From contig JAAMXY010000754.1 of the NCBI GenBank assembly GCA_019677205.1, positions 1 through 50,362 of the forward strand: 50,362 nucleotides of DNA, written 5' to 3'. Of the stretch, positions 32,449 to 45,904 are shown in pieces (the first letter of the stretch is position 1; each line of letters opens with the position of its first letter). The translations under genes and the position numbers were made by a program. Origin of the DNA: Pinguiococcus pyrenoidosus. Lineage: Eukaryota > Sar > Pinguiophyceae > Pinguiochrysidales > Pinguiochrysidaceae. The notes under the pieces are model-generated. The model worked only from the letters and a program-made list of their open reading frames with translations. It was not told the origin of the DNA and searched no databases.

Positions 32449-34123
32449 ATGCTGCGCCAGCTGCTGGGCGGCAGAGGGCAGCGAAAGCACCTCGGTCGGT
32501 GGCTCAGCACCTCCGATTGGAGCTATGACGTCGATGTGCTGGTGGTTGGCGGCGGAATTGTCGGCGCGGCGGTGGCCGCTGACTTAGCCGCGTCTAGCGA
32601 GGGCACTGGGCTTCGGATCGGGTATGAAGAAGCTCGTTCGCGGGCGCAGCAGCATGCCTCGTCACACCTGATTCGTTCTGTCGTCCTCTTCGCGCAGGAT
32701 CGTTGAAGCTGCGCATCCCAGCACCTTGGAGAGCATCTTGGCGTCCAGTGCGCCAGATCCTCGGTGCTATGCGCTGGCGCCTCGATCAATGGAGTATCTG
32801 AAGAGCATCTGTCCGGGCATCGGCGACGCCCGCGTGGCATCCCGATTCCACTCGTACTCGTACATGCATGTGTGGGAGAGCACCAGCCGTGCCTCGCTCA
32901 CGTTCGACGCCGCGGAGATGTCTCACGGTGAAGGGCATCTCGGAGTGATTGGCGAGAACGCGGTGGTACAGGCCGCGCTTTTCGACCGCCTCCAGGAGCT
33001 TGGCAGCGGGTCGAGTGCGCCCCTGCGGATGTACATCCCACGGATGCTGAAGAGCCTGGAGCGCCTTCCCGTAGATGGACTGCCGCAGTCGGAGGGGCCC
33101 CTTCAAGCGACGTTGGTGCCTCCGGGGGAAGCCGAGGAGGCGGCAGAGGTGATTACGGCGCGACTGGTTGTGGCCGCAGACGGGGCGATGTCAAGCGTTC
33201 GGCGCATCTTTGGTTTCAGCGGCTGGGGATATGGATACAATCAACGCGCCATCGTCTGCAGCTTGCGCGTGGATGAGCAAGCAACAGCGGAGAAGGCCAT
33301 GAGCACGGCGTACCAGCGATACCTGCCGACGGGCCCGGTCGCGTTGCTCCCGCTTCGAGAGGGCCACATGTCGCTTGTTTGGTCCACCACGCCGTCGGAA
33401 GCACGTCGTCTCCAGATGTGCAGCGACGTGGAATTCATTGACGAGCTGAATCGTGCCTTGCAGGCCGAGCCGGACGGGAGTCTCCTGTCCCCTTTGAGCG
33501 CGAGCATTCCCGTTCCATTCCTCTACCAGTCTCCTCTGTTCGGCTCCTCGGAAGCCGAGCAAAGCTCGGGCTCTTTCGCCGAGACTGCGCTGAGGGGCCC
33601 GCAGAGGCTTCTGCAGGCGATCGGGGCAGAAGTGGAGAGCATGGCGAAGACCCTAGCCACGGCGCCCCAGCTATCCGATGACGCTGCGGCGATGCCTCTT
33701 CCGGTCATCGCGTCCTTGCAGTCCAAGAGATTCTCCTTCGATCTGAAGCAGGAGCAAGCTTGGCGCTACGCTCATGCTCGCTTAGCTCTTGTGGGTGACG
33801 CGGCTCACACAATCCACCCGATGGCGGGGCAGGGCCTCAATCTGGGCATCGCCGACGCAGAATGCCTCACGCGCGAGATCAAGCGAAGCGTGGAGTCGGG
33901 AGCAGACATTGGGACGCTGGCTGCTGATTCGGCTCTGATCAACTATGAACGGGAGCGCGCCCCGGTTGCACTCGGCTTCGGGCTCGGGCTCGGCGCGCTG
34001 CACCTCACGTACGGAGCTCAAGGAAGATCTGCGCTCGGTCTCGCGCGGGGTGCTGGAATGGGAGTGATCGACTTCTTGAAGCCTCTGAAGGAGCGGATAG
34101 CGAAGATTGCGATGGGATCCTAG
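32449..34123 (+). CDS. COQ6: Ubiquinone biosynthesis flavin monooxygenase COQ6
   Basis: Two exons, 32449-32621 and 32698-34123 (76-nt GT-AG intron); about 532 aa. It hydroxylates the coenzyme Q ring (C5 position in the family) on the matrix side of the mitochondrial inner membrane. FAD-binding GxGxxG: DVLVVGGGIVGAAVAADLA. Middle motif: VVAADGAMSSVRRIFGFSGW. Second FAD motif: LVGDAAHTIHPMAGQGLNLGIADAECL, all typical of UbiH/COQ6. The N-terminus (MLRQLLGGRGQRKHLGRWLS) looks like a mitochondrial presequence. The splice restores the expected beta-strand (RIG + IVEAAHPSTL). The frame is slightly longer than the human enzyme, with extra residues in the 540-600 bp segment before SAPDPRCYAL. Secure. 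Confidence 0.92.
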
Positions 34124-34191
34124 GCGAAGAGGCTCGAGTGAAACCCGCACAAACGGATGTCTCCATCTTGGGCGAGCCTCGGGACTGCGCT

Positions 34192-36570
34192 TCACCCTGT
34201 CATCTTGTCTAGGAGTGCAGAAACTCTTGACACGTCCACGTGCTCTCTTGGGAATGGCCACAGGCCGCCGCGCTCAGCTTTGCGGAGCGCAGCGTACCCT
34301 CCGGGCAGCAGCGCGTCGCCACGAGCCTTTCCAACGGTCATCGACTTCAATTTCCCAGTGGGAGTGCAGAGGGCTAGCACGGTGTGGCCCTTCCGCTTCT
34401 GCGGGCCGCGCACGATCCGCGCCCACTCGTCTCTGCAGACCGCCATGTGGAGCAGGCCCTCCGTCCGATGAGCGTATCCATGACGTCCTGCCGCACTGTC
34501 TAGCTCGCCCTCCGCACCCTCCTCACTCGTCGCTGCAGGTTCGGCTTCGTCTCCAGCACCATCCCCCTCCGCGTCGTCGGCTTCGACTGTGGGATGCAGT
34601 TGTCGAAGTCGCGCGAGCAACTCAAAGGCGCCCCTGTCTCCTCCGGCAGCTCGCATGGCGACGTCCAAGTACGCCGGCCGCGTCAAACGCAGGAGTGGCG
34701 GTGGGTGCTGCTGTCCTTCCAAGGGGGAGTCGAGGGCATCGCCGATCCAGCTTCTCAGAGCCTGTGCACCTACTGTGGAAATCACCGGCTCGCCCCGATC
34801 TCGCGCAACTTGGTCGTCCGACGCGCTTCCCACCGCATCGGTGGCTACTTTCCTCAGGACGACATAGCTGAAGGGTTCTCGGGCGAAGCCTCTCGCGCTG
34901 CCTCGCCGCTTTGCGTCGGATAGGGCAGCAGTTTCTCGGGGTGCGTACGGCGCCGGCTGCCGGAAGGAGCAGAAGGATCCTTGCGGCATGGGGCACGGCC
35001 TGTCATGTGTGCAGGGCGCCACCACGGTGGCGTAGCCTCCGCTGTTGTCGAGCACGAACTGTCGCGCCGAGCGCACGACGTGGCTGCCAAATGCCGTGCC
35101 GCGCTCGACGACGACCAAGCATCCTTCTGGGGCCAGGCAATTCCACAGGACGCTGGTCACCGCTGCTCGCACCTTGTCGCTTGGAAGCTCGCTCAACGTG
35201 TACGTGCACAGGACCACGTCTTGCTTGTCTCCCGCGCTCGCTGACGCGAGGTCCTCAAGAACCTCGAACTCCTGGAGCTCCGGGAAGGAAGGTCTTCTCG
35301 CGTCCGTTTCAGGAGGACCGTCCCCGTGCGCAGCCTTGGCAGCTTCCTGGGCTTTCAGCAACTGGTCCAGGACCGTTCGTGTCATGTCACGCATCGTTGC
35401 GCTGTGATCAACGCATCGAGCTCTGATCGGTCCGCGAAGCGGCCAGGACAAGTCCCCGGTCGGGCTTGCCAGCGGTACCACGGTGTCCACGTCGTCCGTC
35501 TCACAGCGCGGCTCCCGGTCCCACACTCCGGGGTCTTTCTCCGACGGCGGCGCAAGAGCCGCGGCGGTCGCGAGGCCGCTGCCAGCGCCGAAATCAAGCA
35601 CCCGCTTGGGCTCATCGTGGAGAGCATCATCCCACCAGCTTAGGGGAATGGCGCCGGGGCCCACCTCCAGTGCCCTTGGGCCCATCATGAAAGCCATCTC
35701 TTCAAACACGCGCTGCGTGGTGGCAAAGTTTGCCATAGAGGTGAAGGCGGTGTAAGCAAGGGCGTCGTTCGCCCCGTACACCGGGGCGACCCGGTTGTGA
35801 ACGACAAACGCGCGCTCTCCCGTCTCCAGCGTCTTCGCTTCCACGCGGTCTTCGACTTCTCCATCGCCGAACTGCTGGCTCACGAGAAACTTGGCTGCTT
35901 GGTAGAGCGTCTTTCGTTGGCGACTGGAAGGGTCGTCCAGATCCAGCATCTCCTCCTCATCTTGCGACTTGTCCGGCCGACCTCCCAACACGGTCTCCAA
36001 GGATGTCTCTCCGCCGGGCCCACCGAAGAGACGCGCCAGCTCCTCCAGCTCGTTCCTTTTTTCCTCCTTCGGCACAGCCAGATCGCCGAAAAGGTTCTCC
36101 AGATCCTCCGAGCCCAGATCCGCCAGCGCGGGTGGGTCGTCGCTGTCACGCTCTCTTCGTACCCTGTCTACGATTGTGGCCTCCTGCACGAGGCCGTGAT
36201 CCGCGTGGATGGCAGCTGCCTTCCACGCCTGCTCTCCATACGGGAGCTGATAGTTCCTATCGTTTGGATCGCGGCCGCCTAAGATCTCCGGAGGCCGGGG
36301 CACATCCGAGTCGCTCAGCGCCTGTCCGTACAGCCATCCCACAGGGTGATAGTGGTAGCGAATGCTGGAGTTGCCCAGCTTGGACAGCTGCCACAGCACC
36401 TTCTCCCAGTGGCGCCGAAGCTGCTGCGAAGTGCGAAGCTTGAGGAGGCGCTCGAGAGCTCTTGGCAGCCAAGGACCAGGCCGCCGCAGTACTTGGAAGA
36501 AGCTTCTGGAGGGCCCGAACACCTCCTTGCCCAGCAGATCCGCTTTGGCCTTGATCCCTCGCCCGGCCAT
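34192..36570 (-). CDS. METTL17: METTL17/Rsm22 mitoribosome assembly factor
   Basis: Intronless, about 792 aa from ATG 36570 (the frame further upstream starts only at GTG). A methyltransferase-fold assembly factor of the mitochondrial small ribosomal subunit. Motifs: KRVLDFGAGSGLATAAAL (SAM-site loop), VVLCTYTLSELPS, CLVVVERGTAFGSHVVRSAR, then the Cys motif APCTHDRPCPMPQGSFC, whose C-x5-C-x7-C spacing equals that of the 4Fe-4S ligands described in METTL17. A fourth Cys is present in VLALCTPTG. The family C-terminus is seen as DEWARIVRGPQKRKGHTVL and GGYAALRKAERGGLWP. An acidic insert (residues about 140-260) and another at about 690-720 lengthen it compared with animal homologues. It is head to head with the PPR-like gene, another probable organelle gene-expression factor. 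Confidence 0.9.
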   Translation of the reverse strand: MAGRGIKAKADLLGKEVFGPSRSFFQVLRRPGPWLPRALERLLKLRTSQQLRRHWEKVLWQLSKLGNSSIRYHYHPVGWLYGQALSDSDVPRPPEILGGRDPNDRNYQLPYGEQAWKAAAIHADHGLVQEATIVDRVRRERDSDDPPALADLGSEDLENLFGDLAVPKEEKRNELEELARLFGGPGGETSLETVLGGRPDKSQDEEEMLDLDDPSSRQRKTLYQAAKFLVSQQFGDGEVEDRVEAKTLETGERAFVVHNRVAPVYGANDALAYTAFTSMANFATTQRVFEEMAFMMGPRALEVGPGAIPLSWWDDALHDEPKRVLDFGAGSGLATAAALAPPSEKDPGVWDREPRCETDDVDTVVPLASPTGDLSWPLRGPIRARCVDHSATMRDMTRTVLDQLLKAQEAAKAAHGDGPPETDARRPSFPELQEFEVLEDLASASAGDKQDVVLCTYTLSELPSDKVRAAVTSVLWNCLAPEGCLVVVERGTAFGSHVVRSARQFVLDNSGGYATVVAPCTHDRPCPMPQGSFCSFRQPAPYAPRETAALSDAKRRGSARGFAREPFSYVVLRKVATDAVGSASDDQVARDRGEPVISTVGAQALRSWIGDALDSPLEGQQHPPPLLRLTRPAYLDVAMRAAGGDRGAFELLARLRQLHPTVEADDAEGDGAGDEAEPAATSEEGAEGELDSAAGRHGYAHRTEGLLHMAVCRDEWARIVRGPQKRKGHTVLALCTPTGKLKSMTVGKARGDALLPGGYAALRKAERGGLWPFPREHVDVSRVSALLDKMTG

Positions 36571-36888
36571 CCGTCTCCTAGTCACACGCGCGTTGGCGCC
36601 ATTTCCACGCCTGCTTCTGCAAGCACCAAGTCAAAGGGCGCTCTCCCTCCAACTCATTCGCTCTCCACCCAATAACAGTTTCAATATACCGCGAAATGAA
36701 CCCCCCAACGACTGTTTTGTATTTTCTGATAATATAAATTTTACTATGTGTTGCAAACGGCTAATCGCCCAATTTCTGGTTTGCTCTCGAGTGCCATTTG
36801 GCCAGCGAGTGTCCACACAAGTGCGATAGGCAGAGACGGCTGCGAGTAATTGGTCCTGGCCGCTCTCACAGAGAAGCCTGTGGGGCAG
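36571..36888. promoter_or_regulatory. Shared promoter region of METTL17 and PPR-like gene
   Basis: 318 bp between divergent start codons. The centre (about 36715-36745) is AT-rich, with a TATA-like run (gataatataaattttacta). It probably drives both genes. Confidence 0.5.
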
Positions 36889-38916
36889 ATGATACGATTG
36901 CGAGGTCTGCCGATGCAGACTGCTTGTGGGCTGGCCCGGTCACGCACACGAAGGGTGCGCGGGCGGATCGCCCGGCTGGCTGCGGAGCTGTGCAGATCCG
37001 CGAGCTCCATCCCCCCCGGCAATGCAGAGCCGCAGAGCGAAGGGGTGGAGGACGTCCGCAACCGAGCTGAAGGAGGCGCAGCGGAGCAGAGGCAGCGGAC
37101 GGCGTCGAAGAGGGCCGGGCGAAGGACCGCGGAGCTCAACAGCGGCGGTGCGGAGATGCAGAGTCGGCCGATTGGCACGCCGGCGGAGAAGATGGAGATC
37201 CTGAAGAAGCAGATCGAGATAGCGACGGCCACGTTCAAGAGAGACAAGCTGTACGACGCGATCGACCTGGCGAAATACGTATGCTCGGAGTATGTGAAGC
37301 AGCGCCTTCCCCTGACCTCGTGGACGCTGACGGAGGACCACTACTACGCACTGCTGAGCGCTTGCACGCACAGCTCTTACACGCAGGCCAAGGTGAAGAC
37401 CGCCTTGGACCAGTGCATCACCATCATGGAGATCATGGAGCTTGCGCAGGTGCCCGTCACCATCGAGATGCACGAGGACGTGCTTCGCTTCGCGGCGTCG
37501 CTCAAGCTGACAGGCTACTATCACCTGGAGCAGCAGGTGAATCTCCTCATGGACCCCAAGGTGACGCGAGACAATCCGCCGGGGACGAACGCGGGCTACG
37601 GGGACCACCCAGAATCGATGCATTGGAGGTACCGAAGCGACGAGCGCCCCCCGTATGTCTGGAGCGAAGAGTTGGTGAACTTGCTGCTGCTGAACGCCTG
37701 CCACGCCAAGAGCAAGTACATCGTTCGCATGCGACTTTTCCTCGACGTCTGTATGGCCAATGGGTACAAGCTTTGGGAAGAAACTCTGGAGGGGGTCATC
37801 ACGGCGATCACGCACATGAACTGGGTCGACGGCGCGACGGTCAACAACTCCCCCGTCGCCGTCCGCCTCCTGCACCACGGTCAGTTGTGGGGCTACGCGC
37901 TGCGGCAGGCCTTGGTCGATCGTGTGGTGGATAGCTGCATCTATGAGGAGAACAACTTTCACCTTCACTCCTTGATCCGCTGGGCCTATGCGCAGGGATT
38001 CCGGGTCGAGCGCGGCTGCGTATCAGCGGCGCTGCACATCGCGTCCGCCAACGCGGACATGAGACTGGCGGTGTCCGTGTGGAGGCTTCTGGACAGGATG
38101 CAGTGCGTGCGTACCGCGGCGGACTACGAGGCGATGTTTGCGCTCTTTGTACGCCGCGGTGACGTCCTCCATGCGCTGGTCACGATGACCCGCATGCACG
38201 ATGCGGGCTTTCACCTAGATAGGTCGATGTGGGTAGATCTCGCGCAAAAGCTTGGGCGGTCGGTGCCCAGAATTGACTACGCCTACTACATGCTCAGCCA
38301 TCTGAGGGATCGGGGAATGAAGGTGCCCTTGGTTGCGCTGAACGCCGTCATGGAGGCGTCCGCTTTGTGTGGATACGAGGACGGGGTCTACTCCACCCTC
38401 GCAGCCCTGGTCGACGAATTCGGTTTGCAGCCGGACTTGAAGACGTACAATGCGATTTTGATGACCTTTCTGACGAAGCCTGATGATGGGTGGGAGCTGT
38501 CGTCCCCCGTGCTCGAGGAAATCCTCGAGAAGAGGCTGGGTGCTGACGCGGATACATTAGACCTCATCCTTTCGATTCTGTCCCAGCAGCAAACGAACAA
38601 GTTTCACATGCCTCGATGGCTGCATGAAGGACGAGAAGGTGATGCTGTCCAGCTTCGAAGTAGATGCGAAATTGCCAAGGCCGTCCTTTCGTATTTCCGC
38701 GAAACCCTCGGCGTGACACCGGACGGGAAGACGCTGCGGAAACTTGCCATTACCGGAGCGAAGGAAGAAGAAGGAGTCGACTATGCCCTCATCAGCTACG
38801 CAAGAAGGCTCATGCTGGAAGTTGGCTACGGGGAGCCTCAGTTCTTCCGCCGCCGGCTGTCTGAGATTCTGAAGGCCAGGGAAGCCGACATCGCTAGGCT
38901 TGACCTGCTGGATTAG
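36889..38916 (+). CDS. PPR-like (pentatricopeptide) organelle RNA-binding protein
   Basis: Intronless, about 675 aa from ATG 36889. The N-terminus is basic without acids (MIRLRGLPMQTACGLARSRT), like a mitochondrial presequence. The C-terminal two thirds are a chain of helix pairs of roughly 35 residues: CVSAALHIASANADMRLAVS, TAADYEAMFALFVRRGDVLH, YYMLSHLRDRGMKVPLVALN and LKTYNAILMTFL, with the T-Y-N/A-I-L and M-x-x-x-G pattern of PPR motifs. PPR proteins bind organelle RNA and act in processing, stability or translation. The first 350 residues are less typical. The neighbouring divergent METTL17 suggests a mitochondrial role. The RNA target cannot be read from the sequence. Confidence 0.68.
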   Translation: MIRLRGLPMQTACGLARSRTRRVRGRIARLAAELCRSASSIPPGNAEPQSEGVEDVRNRAEGGAAEQRQRTASKRAGRRTAELNSGGAEMQSRPIGTPAEKMEILKKQIEIATATFKRDKLYDAIDLAKYVCSEYVKQRLPLTSWTLTEDHYYALLSACTHSSYTQAKVKTALDQCITIMEIMELAQVPVTIEMHEDVLRFAASLKLTGYYHLEQQVNLLMDPKVTRDNPPGTNAGYGDHPESMHWRYRSDERPPYVWSEELVNLLLLNACHAKSKYIVRMRLFLDVCMANGYKLWEETLEGVITAITHMNWVDGATVNNSPVAVRLLHHGQLWGYALRQALVDRVVDSCIYEENNFHLHSLIRWAYAQGFRVERGCVSAALHIASANADMRLAVSVWRLLDRMQCVRTAADYEAMFALFVRRGDVLHALVTMTRMHDAGFHLDRSMWVDLAQKLGRSVPRIDYAYYMLSHLRDRGMKVPLVALNAVMEASALCGYEDGVYSTLAALVDEFGLQPDLKTYNAILMTFLTKPDDGWELSSPVLEEILEKRLGADADTLDLILSILSQQQTNKFHMPRWLHEGREGDAVQLRSRCEIAKAVLSYFRETLGVTPDGKTLRKLAITGAKEEEGVDYALISYARRLMLEVGYGEPQFFRRRLSEILKAREADIARLDLLD

Positions 38917-39460
38917 GGTCGAGCGAGAAGCAAGCATCTTCACTTGGCGTTCTCTTGGGCAATGTGGCGGATTCCTACGGCTTGCCATCATCAGTGCAGG
39001 TCGTGATGTGGCAGATGTGGCAGACTCTCTTGCTCCTTCCTTTGCCCCTCTCCCCTTCCCTGCTCAGTTCTCACAAATCCTTCTGGAAACGCACATACAT
39101 CCGTCGTGTACCGTCGTGAACCGTCGTGTACCGTCGTGCACCGGCCGCGATGGTACACGCGAGGGTCATCGAATGCGATGCGCAGGCACCGAGGCGTTTG
39201 CGGCTAGAGCTCGGGATTCGAGTCTTATCACCATGTCCTGCGGATCATCATCATCGTCATCAACATTTCGACACCCAGGCGATGACAAGAGATGGTATAT
39301 GTGTGAATCCTGGTTGAGCAAGCACTTCCTCTTGGTGTCGTCCCGGCCTTTCAAGAGACGCTTCCGCGCCACAAGCCGAGCTTGGGAGAGGCCATAGTGC
39401 CTTCGTCGATCAGCGTCAAAGCGACGCTGATGGACTTCTGCAGATGAGCTCCACGCATGC
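38917..39460. other. Convergent intergenic region with short repeat
   Basis: 544 bp between the 3' ends of the PPR-like gene (+) and the oxygenase gene (-). It holds a short tandem repeat at about 39102-39143 (four units of cgtcgtgtac/cgtcgtgaac type) and a (CAT/CGT) run near 39245-39265. No gene supported. Confidence 0.5.
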
Positions 39461-40888
39461 TCAATTTGCGGTGGGGGACGCGCGAAAGCGATAGTCGATG
39501 AGCATCTGCGAGACCCACTTCTCCGCTCCTGGCTTGACCCGCTCAGCAAAATGCAACAGTTTGTTCCCTACGGCATGCCACCCCAGCATGTCAGTCAAGC
39601 TTCAAGAGCGAAAAGCGGCAAGGCCCGCTGCCGCCGTTGACAGACCTTTGCTGCAATACATCAGCGCACTTCCTCGCTGTGGAGGCACAGCGATTCCCGC
39701 TTCCGGAAACACAGTCCGACCACCTGCGCCTGGTGATGCACCTTGGTGACTCGAGCATGGCCTTGGATCCACGTGCTACGCGGACGGGTGCCTACCGTGC
39801 GGTACGTCGTTCAGGTAGAGTAGGATGGTGACGTCCTTTCCATCCACATGAGGAGCTACCCCTTCTCCACCAACGTAGTGAACGATTGTCTGATCCCTGC
39901 GAGCCAAGCCAGAGTCCCGAGTTCTCAGCCAAGTTTTACAGGCGTAGAAACAAACCTGCGCGAGGTCCCCTTGGGAAACACAAGGTACAAAGACAAGCTC
40001 TACCTGAACATTACTGAATCGTTGGATGGATGGTACCAAAGCTTCTCTGAGAACTGCACGTAGTCGCGTCCCAGCTCCAAGAGGTCAAGCACGCGTCTGG
40101 AGACTCATCGTTTTAGTTCTCGTCTCCTTCTCGTGCACGGCGAGCACCAAACCTTGCAATGCTGCCTTCAGCAGGCCTTTGGATCCGCTCTCTCTGCATC
40201 TCATCAGCACTGTCATAGGCCTGCACAAGCTGTCGCACTGTGCCAAAAATGGCCACGTCGCGTCTCGTCAGAGGCGCAGCTCGCCAAGAAGCGGAGTCGA
40301 CATCTGCTGCATACCTGCATCCTCGCTGTGCATATGCGCATGCCCGAGGTCCGGCTGGAGCAAGAGGGTCGACGGCAGCGGAGTCCTCGTGCCTGACGGA
40401 CAGTCGGCGGCGAGTTGATCCGGCGCAAGATTCTGATCGCCAATCAAGTCGGCGGCTTCCGCCGAGACCTGGCCTGCACGCGAGCACTCGTTCAGAACCA
40501 ACAGCTTGCGACCAGAGCATGCGGCGAGGATTCACTCAGTACCGCTGCGGAGCTCCTGATTGACCCGATGGTTGAGATAATCCTCGCTGAGAAGACCCTG
40601 CCGCTGGCGATACCTGCCAGCACTGACGAAGGCGTCGCACTCCTCTGGACTGAGGAAGTTCGGAACCACCACCACTGGATTGCACAGCTCTTCTCGCCGC
40701 GTGCTCCAGTCCGAGGGGGCCACTGCGAAGGCGCCCGAGAAGCGTGGCATGCTCTGCAGTCGCGGAATGTGAAAAAGCCTCTCGCTAGGTTGCATGGTGG
40801 TGCCCACAGCTCCCCAGGACACCGTGCTGAGCAGCACTAGCAACGAAGGCCATGTGCAGCGCACAGATACAGAGCACATCCAATCCAT
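39461..40888 (-). CDS. Prolyl-4-hydroxylase-like 2OG-Fe(II) oxygenase
   Basis: Multi-exon gene. The first exon starts at ATG 40888 with a hydrophobic leader (MDWMCSVSVRCTWPSLLVLL) and the typical entry of the fold (VVVVPNFLSPEECDAFVSAG). The catalytic exons are clear: one ending at 39796 with QTIVHYVGGEGVAPHVDG and VTILLYLNDVPHG (H-x-D iron ligands); 39723-39660 (GRTVFPEAGIAVPPQRGSAL); and 39599-39461 (LLHFAERVKPGAEKWVSQML), giving the distal His and the 2OG-binding Lys of G-x-x-K-W. Introns 39724-39795 and 39600-39659 are GT-AG. The exons between 39930 and 40530 are not resolved. It likely hydroxylates proline in secretory or plastid proteins; the substrate is unknown. Confidence 0.75.
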
Positions 40889-43256
<2,368 letters not shown>

Positions 43257-43736
43257 TGGAACGAGTCGCAGCTGGAAGCATGGCATGCAATAAGTTGATA
43301 GAACTAGGGCTAGAAGGTCACTCAAGGAGACGCGCAACGGCGCCATGTACCCTTGCTCCCTTCTGGAGAGGTGCTCCTCTTCACAATCATCATCAATCAA
43401 CGGCGAAGCAAAAAGTCGTGTCCACAGCGGGACAAAAAGGACAGAAAAACATCAGGACAGAACAAAAAACAGGACAGAAAAACTACCGGACAGATTCGAC
43501 CCGGAGCGCTCCGAAGTATTCCATCTACTTGATGACGCCAATCGTTTGCGGGATTGGCTGAATCTGCTCCAGCTTCCACCACCCCTATTTTGCCATTGCA
43601 GAGGCCAAGGAAGCATTGAGTTGAAGGTATCTGAGGCGAAGTTTCCCCGTCCCCAACGTGGACTGTCGACGGCAGGGCTCATCTGCCTCGCGAAGGACTC
43701 TCGCGATCTTGCAGCTGCACTTGGAATCTCGGCATC
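43257..43736. other. Intergenic region DDX41 to LHC
   Basis: 480 bp, tandem order (+,+). About 43425-43495 contains four repeats of a GGACAG(A)AAAA-like word. The remainder should include the LHC promoter. No gene supported. Confidence 0.45.
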
Positions 43737-44726
43737 ATGTTCCGGTCCCTTGTCGTCGCCGCCGCGGTGCTTGCCACGGCTTCTGCCTTCCAGGTGGCGC
43801 CGGAATTGCCTGTCCTTGCACCAGGAAGATCCGCTCATTTCCCGCCGACTTCCAGGCACCTGTCCGCGCCCCTGGCCGCACCAACTCGCTTGCTCTCGAT
43901 GCGGAGATGAGCAAGTCCCTGCCTTTCCTGGAGCGCCCGGAGAAGCTGGACGGATCCATGGTACGGAGCAGAGGATCAATGGCGCTGTGAGTTGTTCTGG
44001 CGGAAGCGCTGAAGCCCCAAAAATAACAACTCCACCGCCGGGCGAAGATTGGCGACGTGGGCTTCGACCCGATGGGCCTCTCCAACCAGGGAGATCTCAC
44101 GTACATGCGCGCTGCGGAGATTAAGCACGGCCGGTGAGCAAAACGCGGAGCGGTCTGATGCACGAAGGGAGAGGTCGCTAACGAATGCTTTCTTGGCACT
44201 TCTTGGCGCAAGTGTTGCGATGCTTGCCACGGTTGGTTTCGTTGCGGCACAGTTCGCCCACGTCCCGGGAATGGCTGGCTCCGCCGATCCCAATCCGTTC
44301 AAGATGCTGGCCATGGTGCCCCTGTCCGCGCACCTTCAGGTTCGAAGCGTCCCCCTGTTGGCCGGGCGGCTTCCGTTTCCTTGGTATGTTTGCACTGAAA
44401 ATTGTTCGAATTGCTCGAATTGCCGCGCAGATCCTTCTGGGCATCGGCGTCATTGAGCTGATGAACTTGGAGAAGACCTACAACTCTGATGAGCCCTGGG
44501 ATCTCGGCTGGGGCACCAGCCGGCTGAATGGCATGACCCCCGAGCAAGTTGACACCATGAAGCTGAAGGAGCTGAAGAACGGCCGCCTCGCAATGATCGG
44601 CATCACGGGCATGATGGTGCAGACCGCCTTGTTCGGTGAGTGCCAGAGCCTTCCCAGACAGTTGCAAGTGCGATCCATTGCCCTGACGTCGCTGCAATTC
44701 CCATGCGCACAGGCAAGCTGTTCTAA
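43737..44726 (+). CDS. Fucoxanthin-chlorophyll a/c-type light-harvesting protein
   Basis: Six exons: 43737-43793, 43856-43960, 44048-44133, 44213-44339, 44431-44635 and 44713-44726; 197 aa, all GT-AG. A thylakoid antenna protein binding chlorophyll and xanthophyll. The leader [17 protein letters not shown] is followed by FQAPVRAP: signal peptide, then Phe at the cleavage site, the mark of import into red-derived complex plastids. Helix 1: [19 protein letters not shown] (E-x-x-H/N-x-R chlorophyll-binding motif). Helix 2: [12 protein letters not shown]. Helix 3: [20 protein letters not shown]. Loop: VGFDPMGL and EPWDLGWG. It ends ALFGKLF. Size and motifs fit the Lhcf/Lhcr group; which subgroup cannot be settled by eye. 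Confidence 0.93.
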
Positions 44727-44901
44727 GCGGCGTGCATGCGTGCGTGCGAAGCTCGTAGGTACTTGCTGCAGACCAAGGCCCTGGCGGCGGTGCACCATGT
44801 AGCTTGCTTCAGCCGCGAAACTGCCACGGTGCTGCAGTAGCGCTTGCCATACCAAAAATTGTAATATCTCACTCGGCGATCCGCCTGCGGCTTTCGCCTC
44901 G

Positions 44902-45904
44902 TCATGTCTCCACGAATTGGAGGTTCTGCCAGTAGTCGATGGAATCCAGCGCGACTTCACAACTTTCCTTCACCATGTCCTCCTCGTCCGCCACATACTT
45001 GCTCAAAATTGCCTCTGCCGACACTCCTCCAATCGCTCCAAGGGCCTCTGCAGCCTCGTGGCGCACCATCCGATGCTCCTCTCTATTCTCGAGCGTCCGA
45101 ATCAAGGCTGGCGCAGAAGACGCCGCCTGTACTTGGCCCAGCACGTAGGCCACCTCGTGGCGGAAGAGCGCATTCTTATCCTGCAGGCCTGAGCACAGAG
45201 TCTCCACCGCGGTCGCCTCCGTCTTGGCGCGGTTCCTCAGCGAGAACATCGCCCGGTACCTCCGGAAAAGCGACTCCTCCTCGTCCAAGAAGATACGGCA
45301 GATTTCCTCCGTGCTCAAGCCATCTTCCAGTGGCGGGGCCGGATCCACGGACAGATATCCCCCCGACGCCGTCCGTGCGCCCGTAGCAGCACCCGACGCC
45401 CTCTGCTGATGCTCCAGCAAGGCCACGGCTAGCTCGCAGGTGCTTTGCACCTCGGGCGCCGCATCCTCTTGAGCCACGTGTCAGCCGTTCTCCTCCCTCT
45501 GCTGCAAGGTGGCTCTCTCAGCAGCACACGTCCTTACCTAGATGCTCCCGCAGGACCGGCAGCGCCGCCTCGTGGCCGATGGCCCCCAGGGCCTCCGCGC
45601 ATTCGTGCCGAACAATGGCGTCGTCTGCGGCGTCTCGGAGCACCTCGGACAGCGCCGGGATGGCCGCCACACTGCCCACTTGTCCCAGGATGTACGCCAC
45701 CTCGTGCCGCATGAGATCGCTGTCCTCGCGATTCTGCAGTGCTCTCGTCAACGCGTCCACCGCAGCTTGGCGACTGTCAGCTGACGCCTCTGCAGACGAC
45801 GCCAAAGTCCGCAGGAGGAACGCAGCATGCGTCCGCTTGCCAACGGGCTCGGACAGGTCTAGCAGGCTGCCTTGCAGCGCCTCCACAGGTCGAGAAGCGT
45901 TCAT
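44902..45904 (-). CDS. DOHH: Deoxyhypusine hydroxylase (HEAT-repeat di-iron enzyme)
   Basis: Two exons, 45904-45538 and 45467-44902, with a 70-nt GT-AG intron; 310 aa, near the usual 300. It completes hypusine formation on translation factor eIF5A. There are two mirrored sets of HEAT-like repeats, each with two His-Glu pairs that bind the two irons: LMRHEVAYILGQV and IVRHECAEALGAIG in the first half; LFRHEVAYVLGQV and MVRHEAAEALGAIG in the second. Other family marks are GGYLSVDPAPP in the linker, LFRRYRAMFSLRN and VKESCEVALDSIDYW. All eight metal ligands are kept. The first ATG in frame (45904) was chosen, since upstream frame extension has only TTG. Secure. Confidence 0.95.
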
